NCBI RefSeq assembly: GCF_000768675.1
Contig: NZ_AVPI01000030.1
Location: 1 to 48,036 of the forward strand
Origin: Knoellia flava TL1
GTDB taxonomy: Bacteria > Actinomycetota > Actinomycetes > Actinomycetales > Dermatophilaceae
DNA: 48,036 bases
Direction: 5' to 3'
Shown here one piece after another: positions 28,860 to 36,605 of the stretch. The notes under the pieces were generated by a model. The model ran no database searches, was not told the DNA's origin, and saw nothing but the letters and a program-made list of their open reading frames with translations. The first letter of the stretch is position 1. Every line of letters starts with the position of its first letter. A program made the translations under genes and the position numbers.

Positions 28860-28889
28860 GCCGGCCGAGCTGCCGGCCGAGCTGCCGGC
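28860..28889. terminator. GCCGGC repeat hairpin between PAC2 and mshC
   Basis: Three GCCGGC blocks (28860, 28872, 28884) are separated by CGAGCT spacers, giving a 12-bp tandem repeat that can pair with itself in several ways. It fills nearly all of the 39-bp gap between convergent genes. Confidence 0.45.
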
Positions 28890-28895
28890 ACGGCC

Positions 28896-30140
28896 TCAGA
28901 CGCGGACGCCGAGGAGGGCGTCGAGGGCGCGCGCGAGCACGCCCGGCGCCCCGGCGTCGTCACCCCCCAAGGTCAGGGTGTGGTCGACCCACGCGTCGAC
29001 CGCGGCGAGGGCGGCCGGCGCGTCGAGGTCGTCGGCCAGCGCCGCCCGCACTGCCGCCACGGCGTGGTCGGACGACCCGGCGGCGTTGACCGAGAGGGCC
29101 TCACGCCAGCGTGCGAGCCGGGCCTGCGCGGCGCGCAGCAGCTCGTCGGTGTAGTCCCAGTCGCTGCGGTAGTGCTGGGCGAGGAGGACGAGCCGGATCG
29201 CCATCGGGTCCACGCCGTCCTCCCGCAGCCGGGAGACGAGCACGAGGTTGCCGCGGGACTTGCTCATCTTGTGCCCGTCGAGCCCGACCATGCCGGCGTG
29301 GGCGTGGATGGCGGCGTAGTCGTGGACACCGACCGCGCTCGCCTGCGCCACCGTCATCTCGTGGTGCGGGAAGATGAGGTCCGACCCGCCGCCGTTGACG
29401 TCCATCGGCACACCGAGGCGGTCGAGCGCGATGGCCGTGCACTCGACGTGCCAGCCCGGGCGCCCCGCGGGCAGCCCCTCGAACTCCCACGACGGCTCGC
29501 CCTCGCGGGCCGCGCGCCAGAGCAGCGGGTCGAGCGCGTCGCGCTTGCCCGGGCGGTCGGGGTCGCCGCCGCGCTCGGCGAAGACCTCGAGCATCTGCTC
29601 CCTCGTCCAGCCGGAGACCGAGCCGAAGTCGCGCACCTGCGCGAGGTCGACGTAGAGGTCCGGTCCGGTCGCCTCGTCGGACGCCACCTCGTATGCCGTC
29701 CCGCTCTCGACCGTGCGCCGCACGAGGGCCGCGATGGTCGGCATCGCCTCGACGACGCCGACGTAGTCCTGCGGCGGGATGACCTGGAGGGCGGTCATGT
29801 CCTCGCGGAAGAGGTCGCCCTCGGCGGCCGCGAGGTCGCGCCAGTCGATGCCGTCACGCTCGGCCCGCTCGAGCAGCGGGTCGTCGACGTCGGTGACGTT
29901 CTGCGTGTAGTGCACGTCGTGTCCGTTGTCGCGCAGGACCCGGCCGACGAGGTCGAAGGCGACATAGGTCGCGGCGTGGCCCAGGTGGGTGGCGTCGTAG
30001 GGGGTGATGCCGCAGACGTAGAGGCGGGCCACCGGCCCGGGAGTGACCTCGCGCAGCTCCCCCGAGCTCGTGTCGTGGAGCCGGAGCGGCTCTCCGTGTC
30101 CGGGAATGGCGGGCAGGAACGGGGTGGGCCACGAGATCAC
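28896..30140 (-). CDS. mshC: Mycothiol ligase MshC (cysteine:GlcN-Ins ligase)
   Basis: 414 aa class-I synthetase-like enzyme that joins L-Cys to GlcN-inositol with ATP in mycothiol synthesis. It resembles CysRS but is shorter, lacking the anticodon-binding domain. MISWPTPFLPAIPG at the N-terminus and GITPYDATHLGHAATYV (44-60) are MshC signatures; Cys43, the HVECT cysteine and FPHHE supply the zinc site; KMSKS is present (GHKMSKSRGN). GTG at 30140 lies 6 nt after TAGGCT, so it is probably leaderless. It identifies the host as a mycothiol producer. Confidence 0.95.
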   Translation of the reverse strand: MISWPTPFLPAIPGHGEPLRLHDTSSGELREVTPGPVARLYVCGITPYDATHLGHAATYVAFDLVGRVLRDNGHDVHYTQNVTDVDDPLLERAERDGIDWRDLAAAEGDLFREDMTALQVIPPQDYVGVVEAMPTIAALVRRTVESGTAYEVASDEATGPDLYVDLAQVRDFGSVSGWTREQMLEVFAERGGDPDRPGKRDALDPLLWRAAREGEPSWEFEGLPAGRPGWHVECTAIALDRLGVPMDVNGGGSDLIFPHHEMTVAQASAVGVHDYAAIHAHAGMVGLDGHKMSKSRGNLVLVSRLREDGVDPMAIRLVLLAQHYRSDWDYTDELLRAAQARLARWREALSVNAAGSSDHAVAAVRAALADDLDAPAALAAVDAWVDHTLTLGGDDAGAPGVLARALDALLGVRV

Positions 30141-30146
30141 GGGGGA

Positions 30147-30152
30147 AGCCTA
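30147..30152 (-). promoter_or_regulatory. -10 element of leaderless mshC promoter
   Basis: TAGGCT (minus strand) ends 6 nt before the mshC GTG. Confidence 0.5.
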
Positions 30153-30162
30153 CGGCGGCCGC

Positions 30163-30954
30163 TCACATCGCCGGCCACGGGATGGCCGGCCAGCCCGGGG
30201 TCGGCAGCGGGTGGAGCCCGGTGGCGAGCAGTCGCTCGGCCCGCCGCCGCAGCGCGTCGACCTCGTCGGCGGTGAGGTGCTCGGTGAGCTCGGCACGCAG
30301 GGTGCCCTCGGCGAGGGCCTCCCGCACGCGCTCCACCCGCTCGAGGTCCGCGGGGTCGCACGGCTCCCCAGCCCAGCCCCACAGGACCGTGCGCAGCTTC
30401 GGTTCGACCCCGAGACTCACACCGTGGTCGACGCCCCACAGCCCGCCCCCGACGACGAGCAGGTGGCCGCCCTTGCGGTCGGAGTTGTTGATGAGCGCGT
30501 CGAAGACCGCTGCCGTGCGCAGGCGGGCGTCGTCTGCGTGGGCGACGACGACCTCCTCACCGTCGGGCGTCTCCCCCCTCAGCACCTCGCGCCAGCCATC
30601 GGGCACGGCGTCGGGAGCGAGGACGTCGACGACGAGGTCGGGCGCGACGTCCGGTCGGCCCATCCACTCCTGCGTCGACGCGGTCCCCCAGGGCCCGTCA
30701 TGCAGGACGGTCGTGGGGACGACCCCGAAGCGCCCGGCCTCGCTGACGACGTATGCCGCCCGCTCCCGTCCCGCGAGGGTGCCGTCGGGGTAGTCCCAGA
30801 GCGGCCGCTCGAGGGCGACCGGCTTGTGGATGGCGAGCCGGGACTCTCCGTCGAGGCTGACGCGCACGAGGACGGCGCCGTTGGACGAGTCGACGATCCG
30901 GCCCAGGAGCTCGACCTCGCCCTCGGCGAGCAGGTGCTCGACGTCGGCGGCCAC
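30163..30954 (-). CDS. SCO1664-family protein with a PI3K/HipA-like kinase fold (function unknown)
   Basis: 263 aa from GTG at 30954, which lies 4 bp after the DUF3090 stop; a longer frame to 31149 would overlap DUF3090. It matches the actinobacterial SCO1664 family. A kinase-like core is visible: AIHKP (Lys44), catalytic-loop-like DALINNSDRKGGHLL (152-166) and GVDHG (174-178), where Asp in NSDR and VDH would be the catalytic and metal-binding residues in PI4K/HipA folds. The phospho-acceptor is unknown. It is cotranscribed with DUF3090 and sits beside mshC. Confidence 0.88.
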   Translation of the reverse strand: MAADVEHLLAEGEVELLGRIVDSSNGAVLVRVSLDGESRLAIHKPVALERPLWDYPDGTLAGRERAAYVVSEAGRFGVVPTTVLHDGPWGTASTQEWMGRPDVAPDLVVDVLAPDAVPDGWREVLRGETPDGEEVVVAHADDARLRTAAVFDALINNSDRKGGHLLVVGGGLWGVDHGVSLGVEPKLRTVLWGWAGEPCDPADLERVERVREALAEGTLRAELTEHLTADEVDALRRRAERLLATGLHPLPTPGWPAIPWPAM

Positions 30955-30958
30955 GGCC

Positions 30959-31468
30959 CTAGCGCTTGTAGCCGTTGGCCCGGGGGCAGATGTGCCCCTC
31001 GGCGTCGAGGGGCTGCCCGCAGAAGGGGCAGGGAGGTCGACCGGCGGCGACGATCGCCTGGCAGCGGCGGGCGAAGGCGCGCGCCGTGGTGGCGTCGAGG
31101 ACGACCCGCACGCTGTCCGAGGGAGACTCCTCCTCGGGGTCGCGGTCATGGCACTCGATGACGACGGCCGAGCGGTCCTCGTCCCACGCGAGGCTCACGG
31201 TGTCGACCCGGAACTCGTCCTCGATGGGCGTCTCGAGGGCCTCGGTGTCGACGTGGTGCTCGGCGACGGCGTCCGAGCCCTCCGGGCCGCCGACGGAGTC
31301 GAGGAGGTCGACGATGCGGTCGGCGAGGATGCCGACCTGGACCTTCTCGATGGACACGGACACGAGCCGGCCCTGGCCACGCGCCTGGAGGAAGAAGGTG
31401 CGGCCTCCGGGTGGACCGACGGTGCCGGCGACGAACCGCTCCGGCGGGTCGAAGTCACTGAACGCCAT
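30959..31468 (-). CDS. DUF3090 family protein with C-terminal zinc-ribbon-like motif
   Basis: 169 aa, function unknown. The conserved N-terminus FDPPERFVAGTVGPPGGRTFFLQ defines the family. The C-terminus PCPFCGQPLDAEGHICPR holds CxxC and HxC groups likely to bind zinc. It precedes the SCO1664 gene by 4 bp and follows cbiO (9-bp gap, same strand). DUF3090, SCO1664 and MSMEG_4193 form a conserved actinobacterial trio; here the last is separated by the inserted cbiMNQO operon. Confidence 0.9.
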   Translation of the reverse strand: MAFSDFDPPERFVAGTVGPPGGRTFFLQARGQGRLVSVSIEKVQVGILADRIVDLLDSVGGPEGSDAVAEHHVDTEALETPIEDEFRVDTVSLAWDEDRSAVVIECHDRDPEEESPSDSVRVVLDATTARAFARRCQAIVAAGRPPCPFCGQPLDAEGHICPRANGYKR

Positions 31469-31477
31469 GCGCGCAGA

Positions 31478-32209
31478 CTAACCCGAGAAGCCCCAGGGCA
31501 TCTCGAGGCGGTGGGTCCGCAGCAGGTCGGCGTCGCCCAGCAGGTCCTTGGTGCCACCGTCGGCGGCGACGACCCCGTCGGAGAGCACGACGGCACGCTC
31601 GCAGAGCTGCAGGGCGAGGGGCAGGTCGTGGGTGACCATGAGCACGGTGACCTCGAGCGACTCGACGAGCTCGACGAGCTCCCGGCGCGAGGCCGGGTCG
31701 AGGTTCGATGACGGTTCGTCGAGGACGAGGATCTCTGGCTCCATCGCGAGGACCGTGGCGATGGCCACGCGCCGCCGCTGTCCGAAGGAGAGGTGGTGCG
31801 GGGCGCGTCCGGCGAGGTCCTGCATCCCCACGGCGACCAGCGCGCGGTCGACCCGGGCGTCGAGCTCGTCACCGCGCAGGCCGAGGTTGGCGGGACCGAA
31901 GGCGACGTCGTCGCGCACCGTCGGCATGAAGAGCTGGTCGTCCGGGTCCTGGAAGACGATGCCGACCCGACGGCGGACCTCGAGGAGGTTCTCGCGCCTG
32001 ACGGGCAGGCCGGACACCGACACCGAGCCGGCGCCCGCCTCGAGGATGCCGTTGAGGTGGAGGACGAGCGTCGTCTTGCCGGCACCGTTGGGTCCGAGCA
32101 GGGCGACCCGCTCCCCGCGGTGCACGTGGAGGTCGACGCCGAAGAGGGCCTGGTGGCCGTCAGGGTAGGCGAACGCGAGGCCCCGGACGTCGAGGACGGG
32201 GGTGCTCAT
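31478..32209 (-). CDS. cbiO: Energy-coupling factor ABC ATPase CbiO
   Basis: 243 aa ATP-binding subunit of a nickel/cobalt ECF importer. Walker A GPNGAGKT (39-46), Q-loop VFQDPDDQLF (the DPDDQ form typical of ECF ATPases), signature LSFGQ (140-144, in place of LSGGQ), Walker B ILVLDEP (160-166) and switch His in VTHD. ATG at 32209 overlaps the cbiQ stop by 4 bp. It is last in cbiM-cbiN-cbiQ-cbiO. Confidence 0.94.
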   Translation of the reverse strand: MSTPVLDVRGLAFAYPDGHQALFGVDLHVHRGERVALLGPNGAGKTTLVLHLNGILEAGAGSVSVSGLPVRRENLLEVRRRVGIVFQDPDDQLFMPTVRDDVAFGPANLGLRGDELDARVDRALVAVGMQDLAGRAPHHLSFGQRRRVAIATVLAMEPEILVLDEPSSNLDPASRRELVELVESLEVTVLMVTHDLPLALQLCERAVVLSDGVVAADGGTKDLLGDADLLRTHRLEMPWGFSG

Positions 32210-32967
32210 CCGGCATACCCGACGACGAGGGTAACGGTCGCGACCACGGCGGGCAGGAGCGCACGCGCCCAGTCGGCGGCGTCGGCGCGCAGGGGGTCCG
32301 TCACCGGCATGCGACCGGAGTAGCCGCGCGACAGCATCGCGAGGTGGACGCGTTCGCCGCGCTCGTAGCTGCGGATGAAGAGCGATCCGGCGCTCGACGC
32401 GAGGACCGGCCACGAGCCGAGGGAACGGGGGCGGAAGGCGCGCGAGTCCCGGGCGACCTTCATCCGCTGGGCCTGCGATCCGACGACACCGAGGTATCTG
32501 ACCATGAAGGCGAGGATCTGGACGAGGCGGTCCGGCACGCGCAGGTGCTGGAGGGCGCGGACGAGGTCCCGGCTCGACGTCGTCGTCGCGAAGGCGATGG
32601 CCATGAGCACACTCGTCGTGGCCGTGACGAGCAGGGCCAGGCCGGCGTCGAGGCCGTCCCGCGAGACGGTGAGGGGGCCGAGCGTCCGACGTGGGCCGGT
32701 GGCGATGAACGGCAGCAGCAGGGCGAAGACGACGAAGGGCACCTCGACGACGAGCCGGCCGAGGACGTGACGCGCCGGGACGCGGGTCGCGGCGACGACC
32801 CCGAGCGCCACCAGGAGCATCGTCAGGCGCAACAGGTGCGCCTCGCGCGGCAGCGCGACGACGAGGAGGACGAAGACGACGAGGCCGACGAGCTTGGTGT
32901 GCGCCGGGAGCCGGTGCACTGGCGAGTCGCCCTCGACGTGGAGGTGCGACCCGTGACCGGAGCCCAC
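32206..32967 (-). CDS. cbiQ: ECF transporter transmembrane subunit CbiQ
   Basis: 253 aa membrane coupling protein. About five hydrophobic segments and the cytoplasmic motif MVRYLGVV plus ARDSRAFRP near 170-190, which contact the ATPase in this family. GTG at 32967 lies 1 bp after the cbiN stop and was chosen over much longer upstream frames that overlap cbiN. The last codons contain an octamer copy just ahead of cbiO. Confidence 0.92.
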   Translation of the reverse strand: MGSGHGSHLHVEGDSPVHRLPAHTKLVGLVVFVLLVVALPREAHLLRLTMLLVALGVVAATRVPARHVLGRLVVEVPFVVFALLLPFIATGPRRTLGPLTVSRDGLDAGLALLVTATTSVLMAIAFATTTSSRDLVRALQHLRVPDRLVQILAFMVRYLGVVGSQAQRMKVARDSRAFRPRSLGSWPVLASSAGSLFIRSYERGERVHLAMLSRGYSGRMPVTDPLRADAADWARALLPAVVATVTLVVGYAG

Positions 32968-32968
32968 G

Positions 32969-33295
32969 TCAGTCGTCGGAACCGCGGCGACGCAACAGGT
33001 GCATGAGCCCGAAGGCGATGACCGCCACGACGACGACGCCGACGAGCCCGGCGAGCCCGCCCGACAGTCGTGGGCTCTCGACGCCGGAGGTGCCGTAGTC
33101 GGCGAAGGGCGATCCGGCGGTGCCGTGCTCGGTGGCCGAGTCGAGAAAGCCCAGGGTCTCGGCGACGTGCTCGAGGCCGTCGGGGTGACCCGAGGCCCAG
33201 GCCGAGACCACACCGGCGAGGAGGGCGCAGACGACGAGGCCGGCGACGACGAGGCGCGCGGTCGACACGCGGGCGCGGGGGGCGGGCGTGCTCAT
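32969..33295 (-). CDS. cbiN: PDGLE-domain protein CbiN-like
   Basis: 108 aa with a transmembrane helix at each end (about 14-32 and 80-100) and an external loop starting HPDGLEHVAE (PDGLE at 38-42), the family signature. It is the small accessory subunit of the Co/Ni importer that helps load metal into CbiM. ATG at 33295 overlaps the cbiM stop by 4 bp. Confidence 0.92.
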   Translation of the reverse strand: MSTPAPRARVSTARLVVAGLVVCALLAGVVSAWASGHPDGLEHVAETLGFLDSATEHGTAGSPFADYGTSGVESPRLSGGLAGLVGVVVVAVIAFGLMHLLRRRGSDD

Positions 33296-33984
33296 GCGGG
33301 GGCTCCTGTGCGGATCTCGAGCTCGTGGCGGGCCGCGAGGTCACGCGCGCCGTGCACGAGGTCGGGCCGGGTGGCGATGATGCTGCCGACGGCGAGGCAG
33401 GTGATCGCTCCCTCTCCGAGGCCGATGAGGGTGTGCCAGCCCAGCATCGCCGCGGTGAGCTCGGCGAGCGGGATCGGCGCGTGCCCGCCGACGGCATACA
33501 GGGCCGTGAACGTGAGCGCCGCGACCGGGACGGAGACCACGGCAGCGACCCCGGCGAGGGCGGGCACGACGCCCACCCCGGTCGGGCGCACGAGGCGGCG
33601 CAGGCCGACGAAGACGAGCCAGCCGGTCCAGACCCCGACCACCGCCATGAGGACGACGTTGGTGCCGAGCGCGGTGATGCCACCGTCGGCGAAGAGAAGG
33701 CTCTGGACGGCGAGCACGACGGTGAGGCAGAGCGTCGCCGTCCACGGACCCACGAGGACCGCGGCGAGGGCGCCGCCGAGGAGGTGGCCGGACGTGCCGG
33801 CGCCCACGGGGAAGTTGAGCATCTGGGCGGCGAAGACGAAGACGGCGACGAGACCGGCCAGCGGGGCGGTGCGGTCGTCGAGCTCGCGTCGGGCCCGGTT
33901 GAGCGCCAGGCCCACGGCACCCGCGGCCACGGCGGCCGTGGCGAGCGACGTGGGGGCGTCGAGGAACCCGTCGGGGACGTGCAT
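33292..33984 (-). CDS. cbiM: Nickel/cobalt-binding membrane subunit CbiM
   Basis: 230 aa substrate-specificity subunit. MHVPDGFLD at the extreme N-terminus provides the His2 and amino-terminal metal ligands needed in the family, and FPVGAGTSGHLLGGALAA contains the conserved inner His. Seven hydrophobic segments follow. ATG at 33984 has GGAAGG upstream. A Nur-box-like palindrome lies 12-35 nt upstream, so nickel-responsive control of the operon is likely. Confidence 0.94.
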   Translation of the reverse strand: MHVPDGFLDAPTSLATAAVAAGAVGLALNRARRELDDRTAPLAGLVAVFVFAAQMLNFPVGAGTSGHLLGGALAAVLVGPWTATLCLTVVLAVQSLLFADGGITALGTNVVLMAVVGVWTGWLVFVGLRRLVRPTGVGVVPALAGVAAVVSVPVAALTFTALYAVGGHAPIPLAELTAAMLGWHTLIGLGEGAITCLAVGSIIATRPDLVHGARDLAARHELEIRTGAPA

Positions 33985-33996
33985 GTCGCGCCTTCC

Positions 33997-34019
33997 TTGT
34001 TGCCAAGTGTTTGCAACAA
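33997..34019 (-). promoter_or_regulatory. Nur-box-like operator upstream of cbiMNQO
   Basis: TTGTTGC (33997-34003) and GCAACAA (34013-34019) form a perfect 7-bp inverted repeat around 9 bp. The core TTGCCA-AGTGT-TTGCAA (34000-34016) fits the TTGCAA-N5-TTGCAA consensus known for the nickel regulator Nur of Streptomyces. It lies between a possible -10 (TAGAGT, minus strand, 34020-34025) and the cbiM ribosome site. Confidence 0.65.
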
Positions 34020-34024
34020 GGACT

Positions 34025-34717
34025 CTAGCCGGTGCCTCCGCCGACGGTGGCGTCGCCCGGGGGCACGGTCGCCGGGCGGGAGGCGGCGCCCCGGATGGCC
34101 TCCCCGGACGAGTTCGTCGCGAGCACCATCGTCCGGTCGCCGGTGCGGCGGATCACCGACACCGACGCGGGGTCGACGTGCACGCGCTGGAGGCCGCCGA
34201 GACCGGCGCCCACGGCGTCGGCGATGACCGCCTTGATGGGGTCGCCGTGGCTCACCGCGACCCACACCGCGTCGGGCCCGCGCTCCTGCGTGACCTCGTC
34301 GTCGATCCGCCGGATCGCCGCGACCGTCCGCTCGGCCATCTCGGCGAGCGACTCCGAGGCGTAGGCGTCGCTCTCAGGGAAGCGGGCCGAGGCAGGGTCG
34401 TCCTGGACCGTGCGCCACAGGGGCTCGGAGGTGAGGTCGGCGAGCCGTCGTCCCGTCCACGCGCCGTAGCGGCACTCCCCCAGGTCCTCGACGACCTCGG
34501 CCCTCGCCCCGGGCAGGAGCAGCGCGGCGGTCTCGCGACACCGTTGGAGCGGGCTCGTGACGAGCCGGGCCACGTCGAGGTCGGCGAGACGGTCGGCGAC
34601 GCGCTGGACGTCGTCTCGTCCTCGGTCCGTGAGGGCGACGCCCTCGGTCCAGCCGGCGAGGACGGCGTCGGCGTTCGCCGTCGAGTGCCCGTGTCGGACG
34701 AGCAGGAGCAGAGCCAC
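34025..34717 (-). CDS. MSMEG_4193-family histidine phosphatase (phosphoglycerate-mutase-like)
   Basis: 230 aa from GTG at 34717. The catalytic phosphohistidine motif LLVRHGHSTAN is at the N-terminus; TSPLQRCRETA, ECRYGAWTGR and AVSHGDPIKAV complete the histidine-phosphatase active site. The substrate is unknown. It is a member of the conserved trio with SCO1664 and DUF3090. GTG at 34717 was preferred over TTG at 34738 and GTG at 34726 because TACAGT ends 7 nt before it and RHG then falls at the family position. Confidence 0.9.
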   Translation of the reverse strand: MALLLLVRHGHSTANADAVLAGWTEGVALTDRGRDDVQRVADRLADLDVARLVTSPLQRCRETAALLLPGARAEVVEDLGECRYGAWTGRRLADLTSEPLWRTVQDDPASARFPESDAYASESLAEMAERTVAAIRRIDDEVTQERGPDAVWVAVSHGDPIKAVIADAVGAGLGGLQRVHVDPASVSVIRRTGDRTMVLATNSSGEAIRGAASRPATVPPGDATVGGGTG

Positions 34718-34724
34718 GGCGCCC

Positions 34725-34730
34725 ACTGTA
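34725..34730 (-). promoter_or_regulatory. -10 element of leaderless MSMEG_4193 promoter
   Basis: TACAGT (minus strand) ends 7 nt before GTG 34717. It supports that start. Confidence 0.45.
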
Positions 34731-34746
34731 GGCAACAATTGCGCGC

Positions 34747-35730
34747 GTGATCATCGACAAGGCGCTCTATCGGAGCGGACGCCGTGACGCGTGCGGCGAC
34801 CTCAGCGACGAGCTCGAGGCCATCCGGCAGACCGGCTCGGAGACCGACTTCATCTGGATCGGCCTCAAGGACCCGACGATGGACGAGCTCGAGGAGGTCA
34901 ACGAGGAGCTCGGGCTCGGACTGCACCCTCTCGCCATCGAGGACGCCGTCAAGGGCCGCCAGCGCGCCAAGATCGAGTCCTACGGTCGCGCGGTGTTCGT
35001 CGTGCTCAAGACCCTCAGCTACATCGAGGCCACCTCCGACGTCGAGACCGGCGAGCTCATGGTCCACGTCGGCGAGCACTTCGTCCTCACGATCCGCCGC
35101 GGCGAGCTGTCACCGCTGGCCGGTGTGCGCCGCGAGCTCGAGGCGGACCGCGAGAAGCTCGCCCTCGGCCCGATGTCGGCGCTGCACGCGATCATGGACC
35201 GGGTCGTCGACCAGTACCGCGAGATCGACGTCGAGCTCGCCCGCGACATCGACGAGATCGAGGAGGCGGTCTTCTCCGAGGGGCTCGTCTCCTCCGATGC
35301 CATCTACCGCCTCAAGCGGGAGGTGCTCGAGTTCCGCCGCGCGATCACGCCGCTCATCGCTCCGCTGAGGATGCTCCACACCAGCCCGCGCACGGCGCTC
35401 CCCCACGACGAGCTGCGACTGCTCTTCCGCGACGTCGACGACCACCTGCACTTCGTCGCCGACCGCGTCGAGTCCTACGACCGACTCCTCAGCGACGTCC
35501 TCAGCGCCAACCTCGCAAAGATCTCGGTCCAGCAGAACGCGGACATGCGCAGGATCTCGGCCTGGGTCGCGATCGCCGCCGTGCCGACGATGATCGCCGG
35601 GATCTACGGCATGAACTTCGACAACATGCCCGAGCTGCACTGGCACTACGGCTACTTCCTCGTGCTCGGCCTCATGGCCACCGTGTGCGTCGGGCTCTAC
35701 GCCACCTTCAAGAAGGTGAGCTGGCTCTAG
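34747..35730 (+). CDS. corA: CorA-family magnesium/cobalt channel
   Basis: 327 aa. A large cytoplasmic domain rich in Glu/Asp is followed by two C-terminal transmembrane helices (about 265-285 and 298-318) with the loop signature YGMNFDNMPE, the selectivity filter of CorA channels. It mediates Mg2+ (and often Co2+/Ni2+) uptake. GTG at 34747 is divergent from the phosphatase; AACAAT ends about 7 nt before it. Its stop overlaps the convergent uppP stop by 4 bp. Confidence 0.95.
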   Translation: MIIDKALYRSGRRDACGDLSDELEAIRQTGSETDFIWIGLKDPTMDELEEVNEELGLGLHPLAIEDAVKGRQRAKIESYGRAVFVVLKTLSYIEATSDVETGELMVHVGEHFVLTIRRGELSPLAGVRRELEADREKLALGPMSALHAIMDRVVDQYREIDVELARDIDEIEEAVFSEGLVSSDAIYRLKREVLEFRRAITPLIAPLRMLHTSPRTALPHDELRLLFRDVDDHLHFVADRVESYDRLLSDVLSANLAKISVQQNADMRRISAWVAIAAVPTMIAGIYGMNFDNMPELHWHYGYFLVLGLMATVCVGLYATFKKVSWL

Positions 35731-36605
35731 GTCGCGCTGAGCCAGCCCGCGCCGAGCGCGAGGAACATCACCGCACCGAGCACGACGCGGTAGGCGATGA
35801 ACGAGATGAGCGAGTTGCTCTGGACGAACCTCAGCAGCCACGCGATCGAGGCGTAGGCGACGACGAAGGCGACGACCATGCCGGTGAGGATCGGCCCGAC
35901 GCCGAGCGCCTTGAGCGCGTCGACGTTGTCGAGGGTCTCGTAGATGCCGGCGCCGGTGAGGGCGGGGATCGCGAGGAAGAAGGAGAGCTCGGTCGAGGTG
36001 ACGCGGTCGATGCCGCGCATGAGCCCCGCCGAGATCGTCGCGCCGGACCGCGAGACGCCGGGGACGAGCGAGAAGCACTGGACGAGACCGATGACGAGGC
36101 CGTCCTTGATCGTCAGTGCGTCCTCGCCACGCTGGTCCCCCGCGGCCTCGAGCACGTCGTGGCGACGCTCGGCGACCCACATCACGGCGCTCCAGAGGAT
36201 GAGCGCGGCCGCGACGACCCAGAGGCTGCGCAGCGGGCCCGAGATGAGGTCCTTGAGCAGCAGGGCGGTGACGACGACGGGCAGCGACCCGACGATGACC
36301 GCCCACGCGAGCTGGTAGTCGTGCTCCCTTCGCGCCTCCGCGCTGCGCAGGCCGGCGACCCAGGCGAGGAAGAGACGGAGGATCTTCTTCCCGAAGTACG
36401 TGAACGTCGCGAGGATGGCCCCGATCTGGATCAGTGCCGTGTATGCCGTCACGGCCGGTGCGTCGACCGGCATGCCGAGGAGCTTCTCGGCGATCGTGAG
36501 GTGGCCCGTGGACGAGACGGGGAGGTACTCGGTGAGGCCCTCGACGATGCCGAGGACGACGGACTGGAAGTAGCTGAGCTCGACGGCGGGGTCGGCAACG
36601 ATCAC
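35727..36605 (-). CDS. uppP: Undecaprenyl-diphosphate phosphatase UppP
   Basis: 292 aa integral membrane enzyme that recycles undecaprenyl pyrophosphate for cell-wall synthesis; its overproduction gives bacitracin resistance. EGLTEYLPVSSTGHL (22-36) and PGVSRSGATI are the two active-site motifs of the BacA/UppP family, with about eight membrane spans. Its start overlaps the stop of the F420-type oxidoreductase gene by 4 bp (36602-36605), so the two are cotranscribed. Confidence 0.96.
   Translation of the reverse strand: MIVADPAVELSYFQSVVLGIVEGLTEYLPVSSTGHLTIAEKLLGMPVDAPAVTAYTALIQIGAILATFTYFGKKILRLFLAWVAGLRSAEARREHDYQLAWAVIVGSLPVVVTALLLKDLISGPLRSLWVVAAALILWSAVMWVAERRHDVLEAAGDQRGEDALTIKDGLVIGLVQCFSLVPGVSRSGATISAGLMRGIDRVTSTELSFFLAIPALTGAGIYETLDNVDALKALGVGPILTGMVVAFVVAYASIAWLLRFVQSNSLISFIAYRVVLGAVMFLALGAGWLSAT

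Noticed and set aside
28896-30140. Cysteinyl-tRNA synthetase
   Set aside because: At 414 aa without the C-terminal anticodon-binding region, and with the MISWP and GITPYDATHLGHAATYV signatures, this is MshC.
33985-34024. Cobalamin riboswitch in front of cbiM
   Set aside because: Only 40 bp are available and they hold an inverted repeat typical of a Fur-family operator.
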